64,000 nucleotides of DNA from Paenibacillus dendrobii (GTDB taxonomy: Bacteria > Bacillota > Bacilli > Paenibacillales > Paenibacillaceae): NCBI RefSeq assembly GCF_009807035.1, contig NZ_WUBI01000001.1, positions 2,170,001 to 2,234,000 of the forward strand. Direction: 5' to 3'. The translations under genes were made by a program, and so were the position numbers. The notes beneath the pieces are model-generated. The model saw nothing but the letters and a program-made list of their open reading frames with translations. It had not been told where the DNA came from and ran no database searches. Positions within the stretch are counted from its first letter, which is position 1. Each line of letters begins with the position of its first letter. Shown piece by piece: positions 9,006 to 17,991 of the stretch.

Positions 9006-9437
9006 GTGAAAAAGGAACCGATCGGCAAACTGATTTCATACATTCACCGTTCCAACCAAAAAATACTTTTCAAGCGTCTGGCTCCCTATGGCATAGGCAG
9101 CGGCGGGCAGCACAGCTTCCTGAAGCTGGTTCTGCGGAGCCCTGGAATCACCCAGGATCGACTGACACAGGAGCTTAAATTCGATAAAGCCACCACGGCA
9201 AGAGCCGTAAAGCATCTGGAGCAGGCCGGTTATGTCGAGCGGATCACGGATCCGGAAGACCGCCGCTCACTCCTTCTGTATCCGACCGAGAAAGCGAAGA
9301 CATTCAGGCCGAAACTGCAATCGATTCTGGATGAGAACAACCGGAGGCTGGTTCAACACTTAGGTCCGGGGGAAGAAGATCAGCTAATCGAGCTCCTCGA
9401 CAAAATCGGTCTCAGTCTCTCCAAACTGGAGGACTGA
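9006..9437 (+). CDS. MarR family transcriptional regulator
   Basis: 143 residues from GTG 9006, supported by AGAGGTG 6 nt upstream; an in-frame ATG at 8943 would add 21 residues but has a poorer ribosome site. The winged helix-turn-helix spans roughly residues 45-105, with ITQDRLTQELKFDKATTARAV and the wing sequence DPEDRRSLLLYPT. It is a dimeric cytoplasmic repressor, probably of the divergent exporter gene and of itself through the two TTAGTTGC palindromes. The inducer cannot be read from sequence. Confidence 0.88.
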   Translation: MKKEPIGKLISYIHRSNQKILFKRLAPYGIGSGGQHSFLKLVLRSPGITQDRLTQELKFDKATTARAVKHLEQAGYVERITDPEDRRSLLLYPTEKAKTFRPKLQSILDENNRRLVQHLGPGEEDQLIELLDKIGLSLSKLED

Positions 9438-9448
9438 TCTCAAACATC

Positions 9449-9486
9449 AAAAGGCCGCAAACACGGTATGTGTTTTGCGGCCTTTT
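9449..9486. terminator. Strong hairpin terminator between marR and amidohydrolase genes
   Basis: Long stem AAAAGGCCGCAAACAC / GTGTTTTGCGGCCTTTT with one bulged T and a GGTAT loop. A/T-rich ends on both strands suit termination of the convergent genes. Confidence 0.88.
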
Positions 9487-9505
9487 GGAATTTGCTCAAG
9501 ATTAA

Positions 9506-10744
9506 TTATACTTCCACCGTATTCAGCGAACCTGCGACAACGTTTCCTTTATACAGCGTTGCGGTTCTCTTCGCTCTTCTTGCAACCGCTTCGGCGGAGC
9601 AGGATGCTTCAACCAGGACCAAGCTTGCTTCATCCCCAGCTTTGGGCCAAGCTTGTTTACCTGTCTGATCCAGCGGCGTAATTCCATCTGTAATATACCC
9701 CAGCGTTTGTCCCAGCGACAATTCGTCCACCCAATGCGAAATTTCGGCAAGACGTCCTGCCCGTTCCATGATATCCCCGTTCCCGAACGGCGACCAAATA
9801 TCAAACACATTGTCACAGCCCACCGCAACGGATACGCCATGGTCATGCAGCAGTCGTACAGGCGGAAATTTCCGTCCCATAGGAACGCTCGTGATAATAG
9901 TCATATCAGCGGCAGCCAACAACTCTGCCATTTCCGCCGCTTGCTGTGCTGGGATATCGCCCAGGCTAAATGCATGGCTGACGGCCACTCTGCCCTGAAG
10001 CCCCGCTTCTATGGTCAATTCGGCGAGCCTCTTGATCGTAAATATTCCCAGACGGTCCGGGTCATGCAGATGCAGATCGATGCCTGCGTTTTCTTCGGAG
10101 GCGATCTTCACCATCGTCTGCAGCGATTTCTCCACATCGCCGTCCACGGTTGCCGGATCGACGCCGCCGACCAGACCGGCTCCCTTCCGTATGGCTTCTC
10201 TCACGAGTTGTTCCGAACCGGAACGAAGCAGTCCCTGCTGCGGAAAAGCCACGATTTCGTAGGACAGCTTATCTTCGTACTTGCGCAGTGCTTCCTGTAC
10301 CTCTTCCAAATGGGTTAACCCCACCTCAGGAAAAATATCCACATGGGTGCGGATGTGTGTAGCCCCTGATTTCAAGGAAGCTTCCAGGTAATTCTCAGCA
10401 CTCTCCCTGATGGATAAGGAACGCTTGGAATCAAATTCCCGTTCCTCATCCAGTCTGCCGAAAATAGATTTCGCCGGCGTAACTGCTCTCCAGCGTCCGC
10501 CTAACAGCGCTTTATCGAGATGACAGTGCTTCTCCACAAAAGAAGGCAGCACGAGACGGAATCCCGCATCCATTTGTGGTAGCTGGTCAGCAATCGGCTG
10601 ATCTGCCGGAATGATTTTCGTGATGTTTCCATCTTCAATAAGCAGATGCCGTATTTCCGTTTCCGTCCCGGTGATCACATTCTGTTGAACCTGGTAACTA
10701 CTTTCCAGACGGGCGTTTACAAGCCAAAACCGATGTTCCATCAT
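9506..10744 (-). CDS. CodA-like amidohydrolase, copy 2 of a tandem pair
   Basis: 412 residues. It has the metal-dependent amidohydrolase barrel with HCHLDKAL (metal site 1), THVDIFPE, LHLHDPD, SHAFSLGD and the terminal CDNVFD aspartate, the pattern of cytosine-deaminase-type enzymes. It probably hydrolyses an amide or amidine bond in a cyclic nitrogen compound in the cytoplasm. It is 16 nt downstream of a close paralogue, so the two are co-transcribed, and divergent from a LysR gene. No transporter accompanies the pair. Substrate unknown; pterins, pyrimidines and hydantoin-like rings are all possible. Confidence 0.82.
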   Translation of the reverse strand: MMEHRFWLVNARLESSYQVQQNVITGTETEIRHLLIEDGNITKIIPADQPIADQLPQMDAGFRLVLPSFVEKHCHLDKALLGGRWRAVTPAKSIFGRLDEEREFDSKRSLSIRESAENYLEASLKSGATHIRTHVDIFPEVGLTHLEEVQEALRKYEDKLSYEIVAFPQQGLLRSGSEQLVREAIRKGAGLVGGVDPATVDGDVEKSLQTMVKIASEENAGIDLHLHDPDRLGIFTIKRLAELTIEAGLQGRVAVSHAFSLGDIPAQQAAEMAELLAAADMTIITSVPMGRKFPPVRLLHDHGVSVAVGCDNVFDIWSPFGNGDIMERAGRLAEISHWVDELSLGQTLGYITDGITPLDQTGKQAWPKAGDEASLVLVEASCSAEAVARRAKRTATLYKGNVVAGSLNTVEV

Positions 10745-10760
10745 GCATCATCCTTTCTAA

Positions 10761-11996
10761 TTATTGCTCACGCCCCAGATTGCCTGAAACGAGATTTCCT
10801 TTATATAAAACTGCCTGACGTTTAGATCTTCTGGCAACGGCTTCCGCGGAACAGCTCGCTTCCACCACAACCACGCTTGCTTCGTCTCCGATTCGTGGCC
10901 ACATCTGTTCACCATCATGGTTCAGCGGCGTGATTCCTCCGGTAATATAACCAAGAGCTTGTCCGAGCGCCCGTTCATTCGCGAGCCCGAAGCGCTCCGC
11001 TAATATGCCCGCCTTTTCCAGCATGTCTCCTTTTCCGAAGGGGGACCAGTGATCCATAATACTGTCATCTCCCAGGGATATCTGCACCCCGTGCGATTGC
11101 AGCAGCGGAATAGGAATAGTCCGGCCCAGCGGTACGGAGGAAGCGATCGCAATGCTCAGGCTGGATAGCCTTTCAGCCATGGCGGTTGCCTTTTCCGGTG
11201 TGCAGTCGGCAAGTGCCAGCGCATGGCTTAAGGTGACTCTGCCCTGCCAACCGGCTGCTTCCGTCAAATCCGCCAACCGTTCAAATGTGAACATGCCGAG
11301 TTGTCCTCCGTCATGGATATGCAGATCAATATCCGCATCGGCTTCAACCGCAAGCTCCATGATCGTGTGCAGCGATTTCTCGATATCGCCGTCGACCGTA
11401 GCCGGATCGACGCCCCCAACCAATGAAGAGCCGTTTCTCAACGCATCCCTCACCAGGGAAACGGACTGGCTGCGAAGCAATCCATGCTGCGGGAAGGCAA
11501 CAATCTCGATCGAAGCTTTCCCTTGATAGTCTTCCACCGCTTTCAGCGTTTCCTCCAGATTCCGAAGTCCGATGACGGGGTCAATATTGACGTGGCTGCG
11601 GATGCGCGTCGTACCTGCCTGGAGCAATAAATCAATCAGCTTGCCCGCTCTTTCCCTTGCGACAGGCAGCTGCCTAGGAAGCAGCTCCCGTTCTTCTTCC
11701 AGCCTCGTGAAAATGCCGTTTGAGGGAATTGACGGAGCCTTCCATGGTCCTCCGTAATAGGTTTTATCCAAATGGATGTGCATGTCGCGGAAAGAGGGCA
11801 GCAGCAGCCCGCCGTTCATATTCCATTTGGGCAGCGCATCCTCAAGCATGACGGAGGCAGATTTGAGTTCGGCAATCCTTCCATTTTCGATTCTGACATG
11901 AAAGATGCCGGTTTCCGTTCCGGTTACGGCCCCGTTTTCATATTTATAGCCGGTTTCCAGTCTGACATCGGTTAACCAGTAATGGGCTTCCTGCAT
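10761..11996 (-). CDS. CodA-like amidohydrolase, copy 1 of a tandem pair
   Basis: 411 residues, first gene of the pair. It shares layout and many blocks with the downstream copy (for example VGGVDPATVDGD, SCSAEAVARRSKR, PLGRTIPIPLL against PMGRKFPPVRLL), so they arose by duplication. Metal-site motifs are HIHLDKTYYGG, RSHVNIDP, DLHIHDGG, SHALAL and GDDSIMD. The change from CDN in the other copy to DDS here, next to the metal-binding Asp, suggests the two enzymes act on different substrates. Probably controlled by the divergent LysR regulator. Confidence 0.82.
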   Translation of the reverse strand: MQEAHYWLTDVRLETGYKYENGAVTGTETGIFHVRIENGRIAELKSASVMLEDALPKWNMNGGLLLPSFRDMHIHLDKTYYGGPWKAPSIPSNGIFTRLEEERELLPRQLPVARERAGKLIDLLLQAGTTRIRSHVNIDPVIGLRNLEETLKAVEDYQGKASIEIVAFPQHGLLRSQSVSLVRDALRNGSSLVGGVDPATVDGDIEKSLHTIMELAVEADADIDLHIHDGGQLGMFTFERLADLTEAAGWQGRVTLSHALALADCTPEKATAMAERLSSLSIAIASSVPLGRTIPIPLLQSHGVQISLGDDSIMDHWSPFGKGDMLEKAGILAERFGLANERALGQALGYITGGITPLNHDGEQMWPRIGDEASVVVVEASCSAEAVARRSKRQAVLYKGNLVSGNLGREQ

Positions 11997-12148
11997 GGCT
12001 TATCTTCGTCTCCTCTCGAATTCGGATACTGGTACGCTGAGTCTTTGAGACTCCGTATGGATATGCTAACATGGGTATGACTATATGAATAATATTAATA
12101 TTGTTTCTTTTAATAAGTTTTATCATATATAAGGAGGAAATTGAGACC

Positions 12149-13033
12149 ATGGATATCCGCCAGCTGCGATATTTCATTGCCATAGCGGAAGAACGGAAAA
12201 TCTCCGCCGCCGCTCAGCGGCTACATATGTCCCAGCCCCCGTTAAGCCAGCAGCTCAAAGCGATGGAAGAAGAGCTCGGGACCCTGTTGCTCGAGAGAAC
12301 GGGCAAGCTTCTGGAATTAACCGAATCGGGAAAAGCACTATACCGTTATGCTTTGCAAGTAACGCAGCTGATGGAAGAAGCAGTTACCGAGGTCAAAGAG
12401 GTCGGAGATGGCGTGAAGGGAAGTCTGAATCTCGGGATCAACACCTTGTCCTCCGTCGAGCTGCCGGGACTGCTCCATCAGTTTAGGTCACGATACCCCC
12501 ACGTCACGTATAAAATTCAGCAAAACGAATCCTCCCGCCTGTGTGAACTGGTCAAAAATCGGGTACTGGAACTTGCCATCATCCGCCTGCCTTTGGAGCT
12601 GGACGACTTTTCGGTACTCCATCTGCAGGCAGAGCCGTTTTATTTCATTACTTCGCAGCAGATGCCTGCATTGGGATCTGCTGTGGCTTTATCCGATCTG
12701 CAAGAAATTCCGCTGATGCTTCCGAGCACTGAGGGATTAGGGGTATACTATACCATTCAGATGGCTTTTTCGGCGCAGCATCTCAAACCGAACATCATTG
12801 CCGAATGCTCCGACATCCCTCTGCTGCTGCAATTGGTATCCTCCGGTTTCGGCTCGGCCATTGTGCCTGAAACGGTCATCGCGCAACTACCGGGCAGAGG
12901 CATCCGCGCTTTTCCAATCACGGATGACCATTTATCGGGATCTATGGGGCTAATATCGCTCAAGGGCCATCATTTGTCCGCAGCCGCGCAGCATTTTATG
13001 GAATTGATCCAGATCAGGACGACGGAGAAATAG
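12149..13033 (+). CDS. LysR family transcriptional regulator (divergent to amidohydrolases)
   Basis: 294 residues; ATG 12149 gives the canonical MDIRQLRYF start, with AAGGAGG at 12131-12137. The N-terminal helix-turn-helix (1-60) contains AAAQRLHMSQPPLSQQLKAM; the rest is a LysR substrate-binding domain with SLNLGINTLSSVELPGLL and SGFGSAIVPE. It probably activates the divergent amidohydrolase operon in response to a pathway compound. The 152-bp gap between them contains the 12-bp AT palindrome AATATTAATATT (12091-12102), which could be a site but is of low complexity. Confidence 0.88.
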   Translation: MDIRQLRYFIAIAEERKISAAAQRLHMSQPPLSQQLKAMEEELGTLLLERTGKLLELTESGKALYRYALQVTQLMEEAVTEVKEVGDGVKGSLNLGINTLSSVELPGLLHQFRSRYPHVTYKIQQNESSRLCELVKNRVLELAIIRLPLELDDFSVLHLQAEPFYFITSQQMPALGSAVALSDLQEIPLMLPSTEGLGVYYTIQMAFSAQHLKPNIIAECSDIPLLLQLVSSGFGSAIVPETVIAQLPGRGIRAFPITDDHLSGSMGLISLKGHHLSAAAQHFMELIQIRTTEK

Positions 13034-13215
13034 CATAGAACCTCCATAAGAAAAACATCGATCTACATGCCCTGCCAGGAAGACGGTTGCTTGAAAAAGA
13101 CCTGATCCAGCATGACTATGCTATGATTAGGTGACTCGTCATCGGGGTTATTGGCGAAGTGCTTTCCCATTCTTTAGTTTGTTTTATATAGTTAAAGATC
13201 CACATATGAGAGGGT

Positions 13216-13560
13216 ATGATCATTTTGGAAACGAGCGAAATTCTAGCGGTCATTGCCATTGTCATTTCTCTTTTTCTTTTCATCAGAGTCATCAGCCTGC
13301 AAAGCCAGATGAATAATATCAAAGCCGATTTGGAGTGGATGCGGAACCGGGCGGGTTCACAGTCCGTTCCCGTCCCGGCAGCAACCTCCCCTACACCTTC
13401 CGGAGGGCAGGAAACAGCCGACTCTGCTCTTGATGAAAGGCTCCTCTTCCTGCTTCAATCCGGACAAAAGATCAAAGCGATCAAGGAGATTCGGGAAGTC
13501 CGTTCATTGGGCCTAAAGGAAGCGAAAGAATATGTGGAGGCTTTGGAACGGAACGTATAG
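13216..13560 (+). CDS. Small membrane protein with ribosomal L7/L12 C-terminal-like domain
   Basis: 114 residues from ATG 13216; GAGAGGG lies only 1 nt upstream of this ATG, so translation may start at the in-frame TTG 13225, which it precedes by 10 nt. A membrane helix (about residues 8-24) is followed by a short coiled coil (LQSQMNNIKADLEWM), a Pro/Ser/Thr linker and a C-terminal alpha/beta fold (75-114) with KIKAIKEIREVRSLGLKEAKEYVE, the signature of the L7/L12 CTD that contacts translation factors. The protein is not ribosomal L7/L12, as the stalk dimerisation domain is replaced by a membrane anchor. Function unknown. Confidence 0.72.
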   Translation: MIILETSEILAVIAIVISLFLFIRVISLQSQMNNIKADLEWMRNRAGSQSVPVPAATSPTPSGGQETADSALDERLLFLLQSGQKIKAIKEIREVRSLGLKEAKEYVEALERNV

Positions 13561-13614
13561 GCTCAGACTGCAGTCGGTTTAGATCACAGTTATCCACATG
13601 GCATGCATGATAAA

Positions 13615-13649
13615 AAAGCCGTCGACACATCCTCTGTGTCAACGGCTTT
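13615..13649. terminator. Bidirectional terminator (L7/L12-like gene and nan operon)
   Basis: Stem AAAGCCGTcGACACA / TGTGTCaACGGCTTT with a TCCTC loop and A/T-rich ends on both sides. It closes the small plus-strand gene and the minus-strand sialic acid operon. Confidence 0.85.
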
Positions 13650-13716
13650 ATCATTATTCCAGTCCGATTCGACCCCTCGGAAGCTCCAATTACTTGACTG
13701 ACTTCGAAAGTTAACC

Positions 13717-14397
13717 TTATTTCTGCGCGGCCTGTACGAATCTGGCCGTAATTTCCTTCGGTCTTGTAATGGCGCCGCCGACCACCGCAGAAACGGCTCC
13801 CAGTTCCAAGCACCGGTTATACATTTCGGGCGTCATAACATTGCCCTCCGCAATGACGGGAAGGTCTACCTCACGCAAAACGGACTTCAAAAATTCAAAA
13901 TCATTATCATACAGCTTCGTGGTTGATGTATACGGCGTGTATCCGTGAAGCGTGGTGGACACGCAGTCAAATCCCAGCTCCTGCGCGAGGATGGCCTCGT
14001 CTAGCGTTGAAATATCCGCCATTAGTTGCACTGACGGGTTATGCTCCCGGCAGTAGGCGACCAGCTCAGCCAATGTCTCCCCGTTCGGACGGCTGCGCTT
14101 CGTGCAGTCCATCGCGATCATTTCGCAGCCGCTTTCCAGCAGCTCACCGATCTCCTTTTTCGTGGCTGTAATGAACACTTCGCTATCCTGGTAATCGCGC
14201 TTCACAATGCCAATCACAGGCAAGGATACCTCCTGCTTGATCGCGATAATATCTTCCTTGCTGTTGGCCCGAATGCCAACAGCGCCGCCTTCCATGGCCG
14301 CCAAAGCCAGCTTGGACATGATAAACGAGCTGTGAAGAGGCTCATAATCAAGCGCCTGGCAAGAAACCACAAGTCCGCCTTTAATCTGTTCGATCAT
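13717..14397 (-). CDS. nanE: N-acetylmannosamine-6-phosphate 2-epimerase
   Basis: 226 residues, the usual NanE length. It converts ManNAc-6-P to GlcNAc-6-P, the third step of sialic acid breakdown. Motifs: GGLVVSCQA at the N-terminus, [16 protein letters not shown] with the catalytic Lys, DCTKRSRP, and AEGNVMTPE followed by VGGAITRP at the phosphate site of the TIM barrel. It is the last gene of the operon, 15 nt after nanA, and ends 67 bp before a terminator. The genes for the next steps (nagA, nagB) are not in the window. Confidence 0.93.
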   Translation of the reverse strand: MIEQIKGGLVVSCQALDYEPLHSSFIMSKLALAAMEGGAVGIRANSKEDIIAIKQEVSLPVIGIVKRDYQDSEVFITATKKEIGELLESGCEMIAMDCTKRSRPNGETLAELVAYCREHNPSVQLMADISTLDEAILAQELGFDCVSTTLHGYTPYTSTTKLYDNDFEFLKSVLREVDLPVIAEGNVMTPEMYNRCLELGAVSAVVGGAITRPKEITARFVQAAQK

Positions 14398-14412
14398 CGC
14401 TGCATGCCTCCT

Positions 14413-15333
14413 TTACGCACCCGTATGCCGGGTAACCGTTTCTTCAATCTCCCGGTTCAGCTCAGCCAGTGAAGCATGATGCTCCGGCAGGACCGGAAGC
14501 ATTGGAAGACGCGGAGCGCCCGTCTCAATACCGCGGAGACTCAGGATGTATTTGCAAGCTCCATACATGGACGGGTAGCTCAGTAATTTCTTAATGATGC
14601 GGTTGATTTGCGTTTGAAGTTCCTGGGCTTCTTCGATGTTATTCTCTATGAACAAACGGTTCAGTTTGACGAAAAGCTCCGGCATCACGCCGTACGTTCC
14701 GCCGATCCCGCCGTCGGCACCCATAATGCGGCCCGCAAGAAACTGCTCATCTGGTCCGTTGAACACGAGGAACTCATTGCCGCCGGTTTCCTTGTACTGC
14801 TGCAGCTCAAAGGTGCTTTCCCCGGACATTTTCACGCCGATGACCTTGTCTTGTTTCGCCAGCTTGGCTAAAAGGCTTGTGCTCAGCGTAAACCCCGTCG
14901 TCTGGGGAATATTGTAGATGATGAACGGCAGGTCCGTGCTGTCGATCATATGCTGCCAGTGGTTTTCCACCGCCGCTTCCGGCAGACGGTAATAGATCGA
15001 AGGAACCGCCGAAATGATATCCGCGCCGCACTTCTCGGCATGCTTCGAAAGCTCCACGGCTTCCCGTGTCGAGTTCGCTCCGACATGCACGATGATGGTC
15101 AGCTCGCCTTTCACTTCTTCCATGACCGCTTCCAGCACCTGCTTGCGCTCTTCTGCGTTCTGCAAAATACCTTCACCGGAGCTGCCTCCGACATATAGTC
15201 CTTTGACACCTTTGCCTACATAATATCTAGCCAGTTTTTTCACCCGGTCCTGGTCCACGTTGCCTGCTTCGTCATAAGCCGAATACATGGCGATATAAAT
15301 GCCTTTATATTGAGAAACGATGTCTGAATTCAT
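14413..15333 (-). CDS. nanA: N-acetylneuraminate lyase (DHDPS/NAL family)
   Basis: 306 residues from the ATG at 15333, chosen because family members start close to the KGIYIAMYSAYDE block; in-frame ATGs at 15345 and 15351 are alternatives, and the open frame to 15384 overlaps nanK. The enzyme cleaves sialic acid to ManNAc and pyruvate. Visible motifs are GGSSGEG (carboxylate-binding GxSGE), IIYNIPQTTGF with the catalytic Tyr, and VIGVKMSG with the Schiff-base Lys. Its place between nanK and nanE separates it from dihydrodipicolinate synthase. Confidence 0.9.
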   Translation of the reverse strand: MNSDIVSQYKGIYIAMYSAYDEAGNVDQDRVKKLARYYVGKGVKGLYVGGSSGEGILQNAEERKQVLEAVMEEVKGELTIIVHVGANSTREAVELSKHAEKCGADIISAVPSIYYRLPEAAVENHWQHMIDSTDLPFIIYNIPQTTGFTLSTSLLAKLAKQDKVIGVKMSGESTFELQQYKETGGNEFLVFNGPDEQFLAGRIMGADGGIGGTYGVMPELFVKLNRLFIENNIEEAQELQTQINRIIKKLLSYPSMYGACKYILSLRGIETGAPRLPMLPVLPEHHASLAELNREIEETVTRHTGA

Positions 15334-15358
15334 GGTTTGACGCATCTCCATCTCTGTC

Positions 15359-16240
15359 TTATTTATAGTAAGGATACACCGCACCGTACAATGCGGCTTT
15401 ATTGCCTAGTTCCGCAGTCACAAGTACGGTCTTGGAGAATCCCTCCGGTAAGTAGTCCGTCACATGGGCGTTGATCTTGTCCAGCAAAAATCCCTTCTGC
15501 TCCGAGACTCCCCCGCCGATGACGATGATGGACGGGTCCGCATACAGGATCATTTCCGCGATGCCTCTCGCGATCTCCTCTGTCCAGCTGTCAATCAGCC
15601 GCAAGTATGCCGGTTCGCCCTGACGGGCACGCCCGAACAGCTCGAAGCCGTCTCCGTGAAAGCCTTCAATTTCCCTGGGGGCCCGTGCCATTAAAGCCGA
15701 CATGGAAGCCCGCTGCTCATACGTCGTGCCGCTAGCCTTGTCGAACAAGGTGTGGCCAATTTCCCCGGCCCGGTAATGGGCACCAAGCACCGTCTCGCCA
15801 CGGCTGAACATGCACCCGCCAATGCCCGTGCCGAGCGTCATGCAGAAGAAGTGATCGCTGCCCTGGGCAGCTCCCTTCCACCATTCTCCGCGGGCTGCGG
15901 CGTTAACGTCATTCGCGATCGAAACGGGAATCCCGTAACGTTCTTCGATCATCTTTTTCAGGTTCGTACCCTTATATGAAGGAATCGTGCCGCCGGCAAA
16001 CAGAATCTCGCCGCTCTCCGTATCCACGACCCCCGCCGTACTGATGCCAACGCCTGTAATGCTGTTTCCATAAGCTTCAATTAGAGCTCTCATGATGCCG
16101 AAAACGGCCTCTGGAATTCGAATGTTGGCTTCCCCTGCAGGCGTGGGAACCTTCTGATGAAAAACGATTTGCGCATCCGGGCCGAATACGGCTGCCTTGA
16201 TCTCCGTACCGCCCACATCAATGCCTATGATATGCTCCAT
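15359..16240 (-). CDS. nanK: ROK family N-acetylmannosamine kinase, without zinc-binding cysteines
   Basis: 293 residues. N-terminal ATP-binding motif GIDVGGTEIKAA (5-16), NDVNAAARGE with the catalytic Asp, TLGTGIGG, and GEIGHTLFD. In most ROK kinases the last motif is followed by a CxCGxxGCxE zinc cluster; here the same place reads DKASGTTYEQRAS with no Cys, so this is a zinc-free variant. It phosphorylates ManNAc released by NanA. It lies 22 nt after the second permease gene, inside the operon. Confidence 0.87.
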   Translation of the reverse strand: MEHIIGIDVGGTEIKAAVFGPDAQIVFHQKVPTPAGEANIRIPEAVFGIMRALIEAYGNSITGVGISTAGVVDTESGEILFAGGTIPSYKGTNLKKMIEERYGIPVSIANDVNAAARGEWWKGAAQGSDHFFCMTLGTGIGGCMFSRGETVLGAHYRAGEIGHTLFDKASGTTYEQRASMSALMARAPREIEGFHGDGFELFGRARQGEPAYLRLIDSWTEEIARGIAEMILYADPSIIVIGGGVSEQKGFLLDKINAHVTDYLPEGFSKTVLVTAELGNKAALYGAVYPYYK

Positions 16241-16262
16241 TCTTTTAACCCCGCTTGTGTCC

Positions 16263-17105
16263 TTATTCCTTCACGGCACCGCCGGCAATCCCTCTTGTAA
16301 AGTATCTTTGGAACAAAAGGAAGATCAACAGCATCGGCACAGCCGCTACGGTTGCACCCGCCATTTTGTATGCAAAGTTCGGATTCAAATCCTGCATCAG
16401 CGTGGCAATGCCGACCATCAGCGTTTTCACGTTTTTGTCCTGCCCGATGACGAGCTGCCACAGATAATCGTTCCATACTTGAACGAAGTTCAAAATAAAC
16501 AGGGCGCCGATGCCCGGTTTGACGATCGGCAGCAGGATTTGCAGGAATGTCCTCGTTTCGCCGGCACCGTCGATACGGGCCGCTTCCCGGAGCGCATCGG
16601 GCACGCTGTCGAAGAAGCCTTTGAGCAGGAACACGCCGAAGGCCGTGGCGACGTTGGGCCAAATCATGCCCCAAAGCGAGTTCACCATGCCAAGGTCCTG
16701 CGTAATCCGGAACAAAGGAACGATCATGACTTCTTTAGGGACCATCAGGCTTGAGATAAAGACGACGAACAGCACGTTTTTCCCGAAGAAATTCAGCTTG
16801 GAAAATGCATATGCAGCCATCGAGCTGGCAATAACGACCAGAATGGTGCTGACTCCGGCCACATACAAGCTGTTGAACGTCCAGCGCAAGGCAGGCTGAT
16901 TATTGAAAACATCGGTATAATTGCTGAACGTGAATGTTCTCGGCCACCAGTCCGGCGGCATTTTGATGACATCGGAGCTGTTTTTGAGCGAGCTTGTAAA
17001 CAGCCAGTAGAGCGGAAACAAATTCAACACGGCGAAGACGATAATGATGATATTCGAGACAATATCGTACTTCTCTCGCTTTTTCTTCTCTTTCGTTTGA
17101 AGCAT
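16263..17105 (-). CDS. Carbohydrate ABC transporter permease, MalG/CUT1 type (sialic acid locus)
   Basis: 280 residues with six membrane helices. The EAA loop reads EAARIDGAGETRTFLQILLPIVKPG and would contact a shared ATPase. N-terminal text NLFPLYWLFTSSLKNSSDV is typical of MalG-like subunits. It pairs with the permease encoded 10 nt upstream and the solute-binding protein before that. No ATPase gene is present, as is common for CUT1 importers of Bacilli that share an MsmX-type ATPase. Substrate inferred from the nan genes downstream: sialic acid or a sialic acid derivative. Confidence 0.88.
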   Translation of the reverse strand: MLQTKEKKKREKYDIVSNIIIIVFAVLNLFPLYWLFTSSLKNSSDVIKMPPDWWPRTFTFSNYTDVFNNQPALRWTFNSLYVAGVSTILVVIASSMAAYAFSKLNFFGKNVLFVVFISSLMVPKEVMIVPLFRITQDLGMVNSLWGMIWPNVATAFGVFLLKGFFDSVPDALREAARIDGAGETRTFLQILLPIVKPGIGALFILNFVQVWNDYLWQLVIGQDKNVKTLMVGIATLMQDLNPNFAYKMAGATVAAVPMLLIFLLFQRYFTRGIAGGAVKE

Positions 17106-17115
17106 GATTTATCCC

Positions 17116-17991
17116 TCACTTCTCCTTGAACATTGCTCTGAGCTGCGGAATGGAGAGCAACATCGTAATCAGGAACATGATGACGCCCACCGCCGAAGCA
17201 ACGCCCAGCTGGTTATACTTGAACGCGTTGTTGTAGAGATAATACATCATGGTGACGGAAGCGTTGTTCGGACCGCCGCCCGTCAGCAGCTGGATGACGA
17301 CGAAGATTTTCAATACGGCAATGATGTTGATGATCGTGATGTATATCGTGGTCGGCTTGACCAGCGGAATCAGGATCTGGAAAATGATCCGAACCCGGCT
17401 CGCCCCGTCCACCTCGGCCGCTTCGAACAAATCCTTCGGCACGCCGATCATCGCCGCAATGTATAGAATGATCGCCTGACCGACGTTGGTTGCGAATGTA
17501 ACAAATATGATCACCGGCAGAACCGTGTGTTTATTGCCAAGCAAATTGACGATCGAAAAATCCATTTCCCTTGCCGCATACGAAATGAGACCGTTGGCCG
17601 GATTCAGCAGGAATCCCCAAACCATACTCATGACGACCATGGAAACCATGACAGGGATGTAATAGCTCCCCCGGATAAACGATACGTATTTCGCGTTTTT
17701 ATCAAATACGGAGGAAGCGACGAATATCGAGAAAGCGACTGTTAGAAGAACTATGAATACGACAAAAATAACCGTGTTGTAAATCGACTTGAAAAAAACG
17801 GGATCATGGAACAGCGTCACGTAGTTGTCGAAACCGACGAACGTTTCCTGATTGAATTGTACCTTGTACAGACTGAGCCTGATGCCTTCAATGATTGGAT
17901 AGACGATAAAAATCAGGAACATCAAGAATTGTGGCAAAATGAACAGATAGCCGGTCACATTTTCTTTCCAGTGATAGTTTCTCAGTTTCAT
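17116..17991 (-). CDS. Carbohydrate ABC transporter permease, MalF/CUT1 type (sialic acid locus)
   Basis: 291 residues with six predicted helices, starting FILPQFLMFLIFIVYPIIEG. The EAA loop is EAAEVDGASRVRIIFQILIPLVKP. It forms a heterodimeric membrane channel with the MalG-like partner. It follows the solute-binding protein gene by 117 bp, which is longer than other gaps in the operon, but I see no terminator there. Confidence 0.88.
   Translation of the reverse strand: MKLRNYHWKENVTGYLFILPQFLMFLIFIVYPIIEGIRLSLYKVQFNQETFVGFDNYVTLFHDPVFFKSIYNTVIFVVFIVLLTVAFSIFVASSVFDKNAKYVSFIRGSYYIPVMVSMVVMSMVWGFLLNPANGLISYAAREMDFSIVNLLGNKHTVLPVIIFVTFATNVGQAIILYIAAMIGVPKDLFEAAEVDGASRVRIIFQILIPLVKPTTIYITIINIIAVLKIFVVIQLLTGGGPNNASVTMMYYLYNNAFKYNQLGVASAVGVIMFLITMLLSIPQLRAMFKEK

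Noticed and set aside
12091..12102. AATATTAATATT as a LysR binding site
   Set aside because: It is a low-complexity AT palindrome in AT-rich leader sequence; kept only as a note under the LysR gene.
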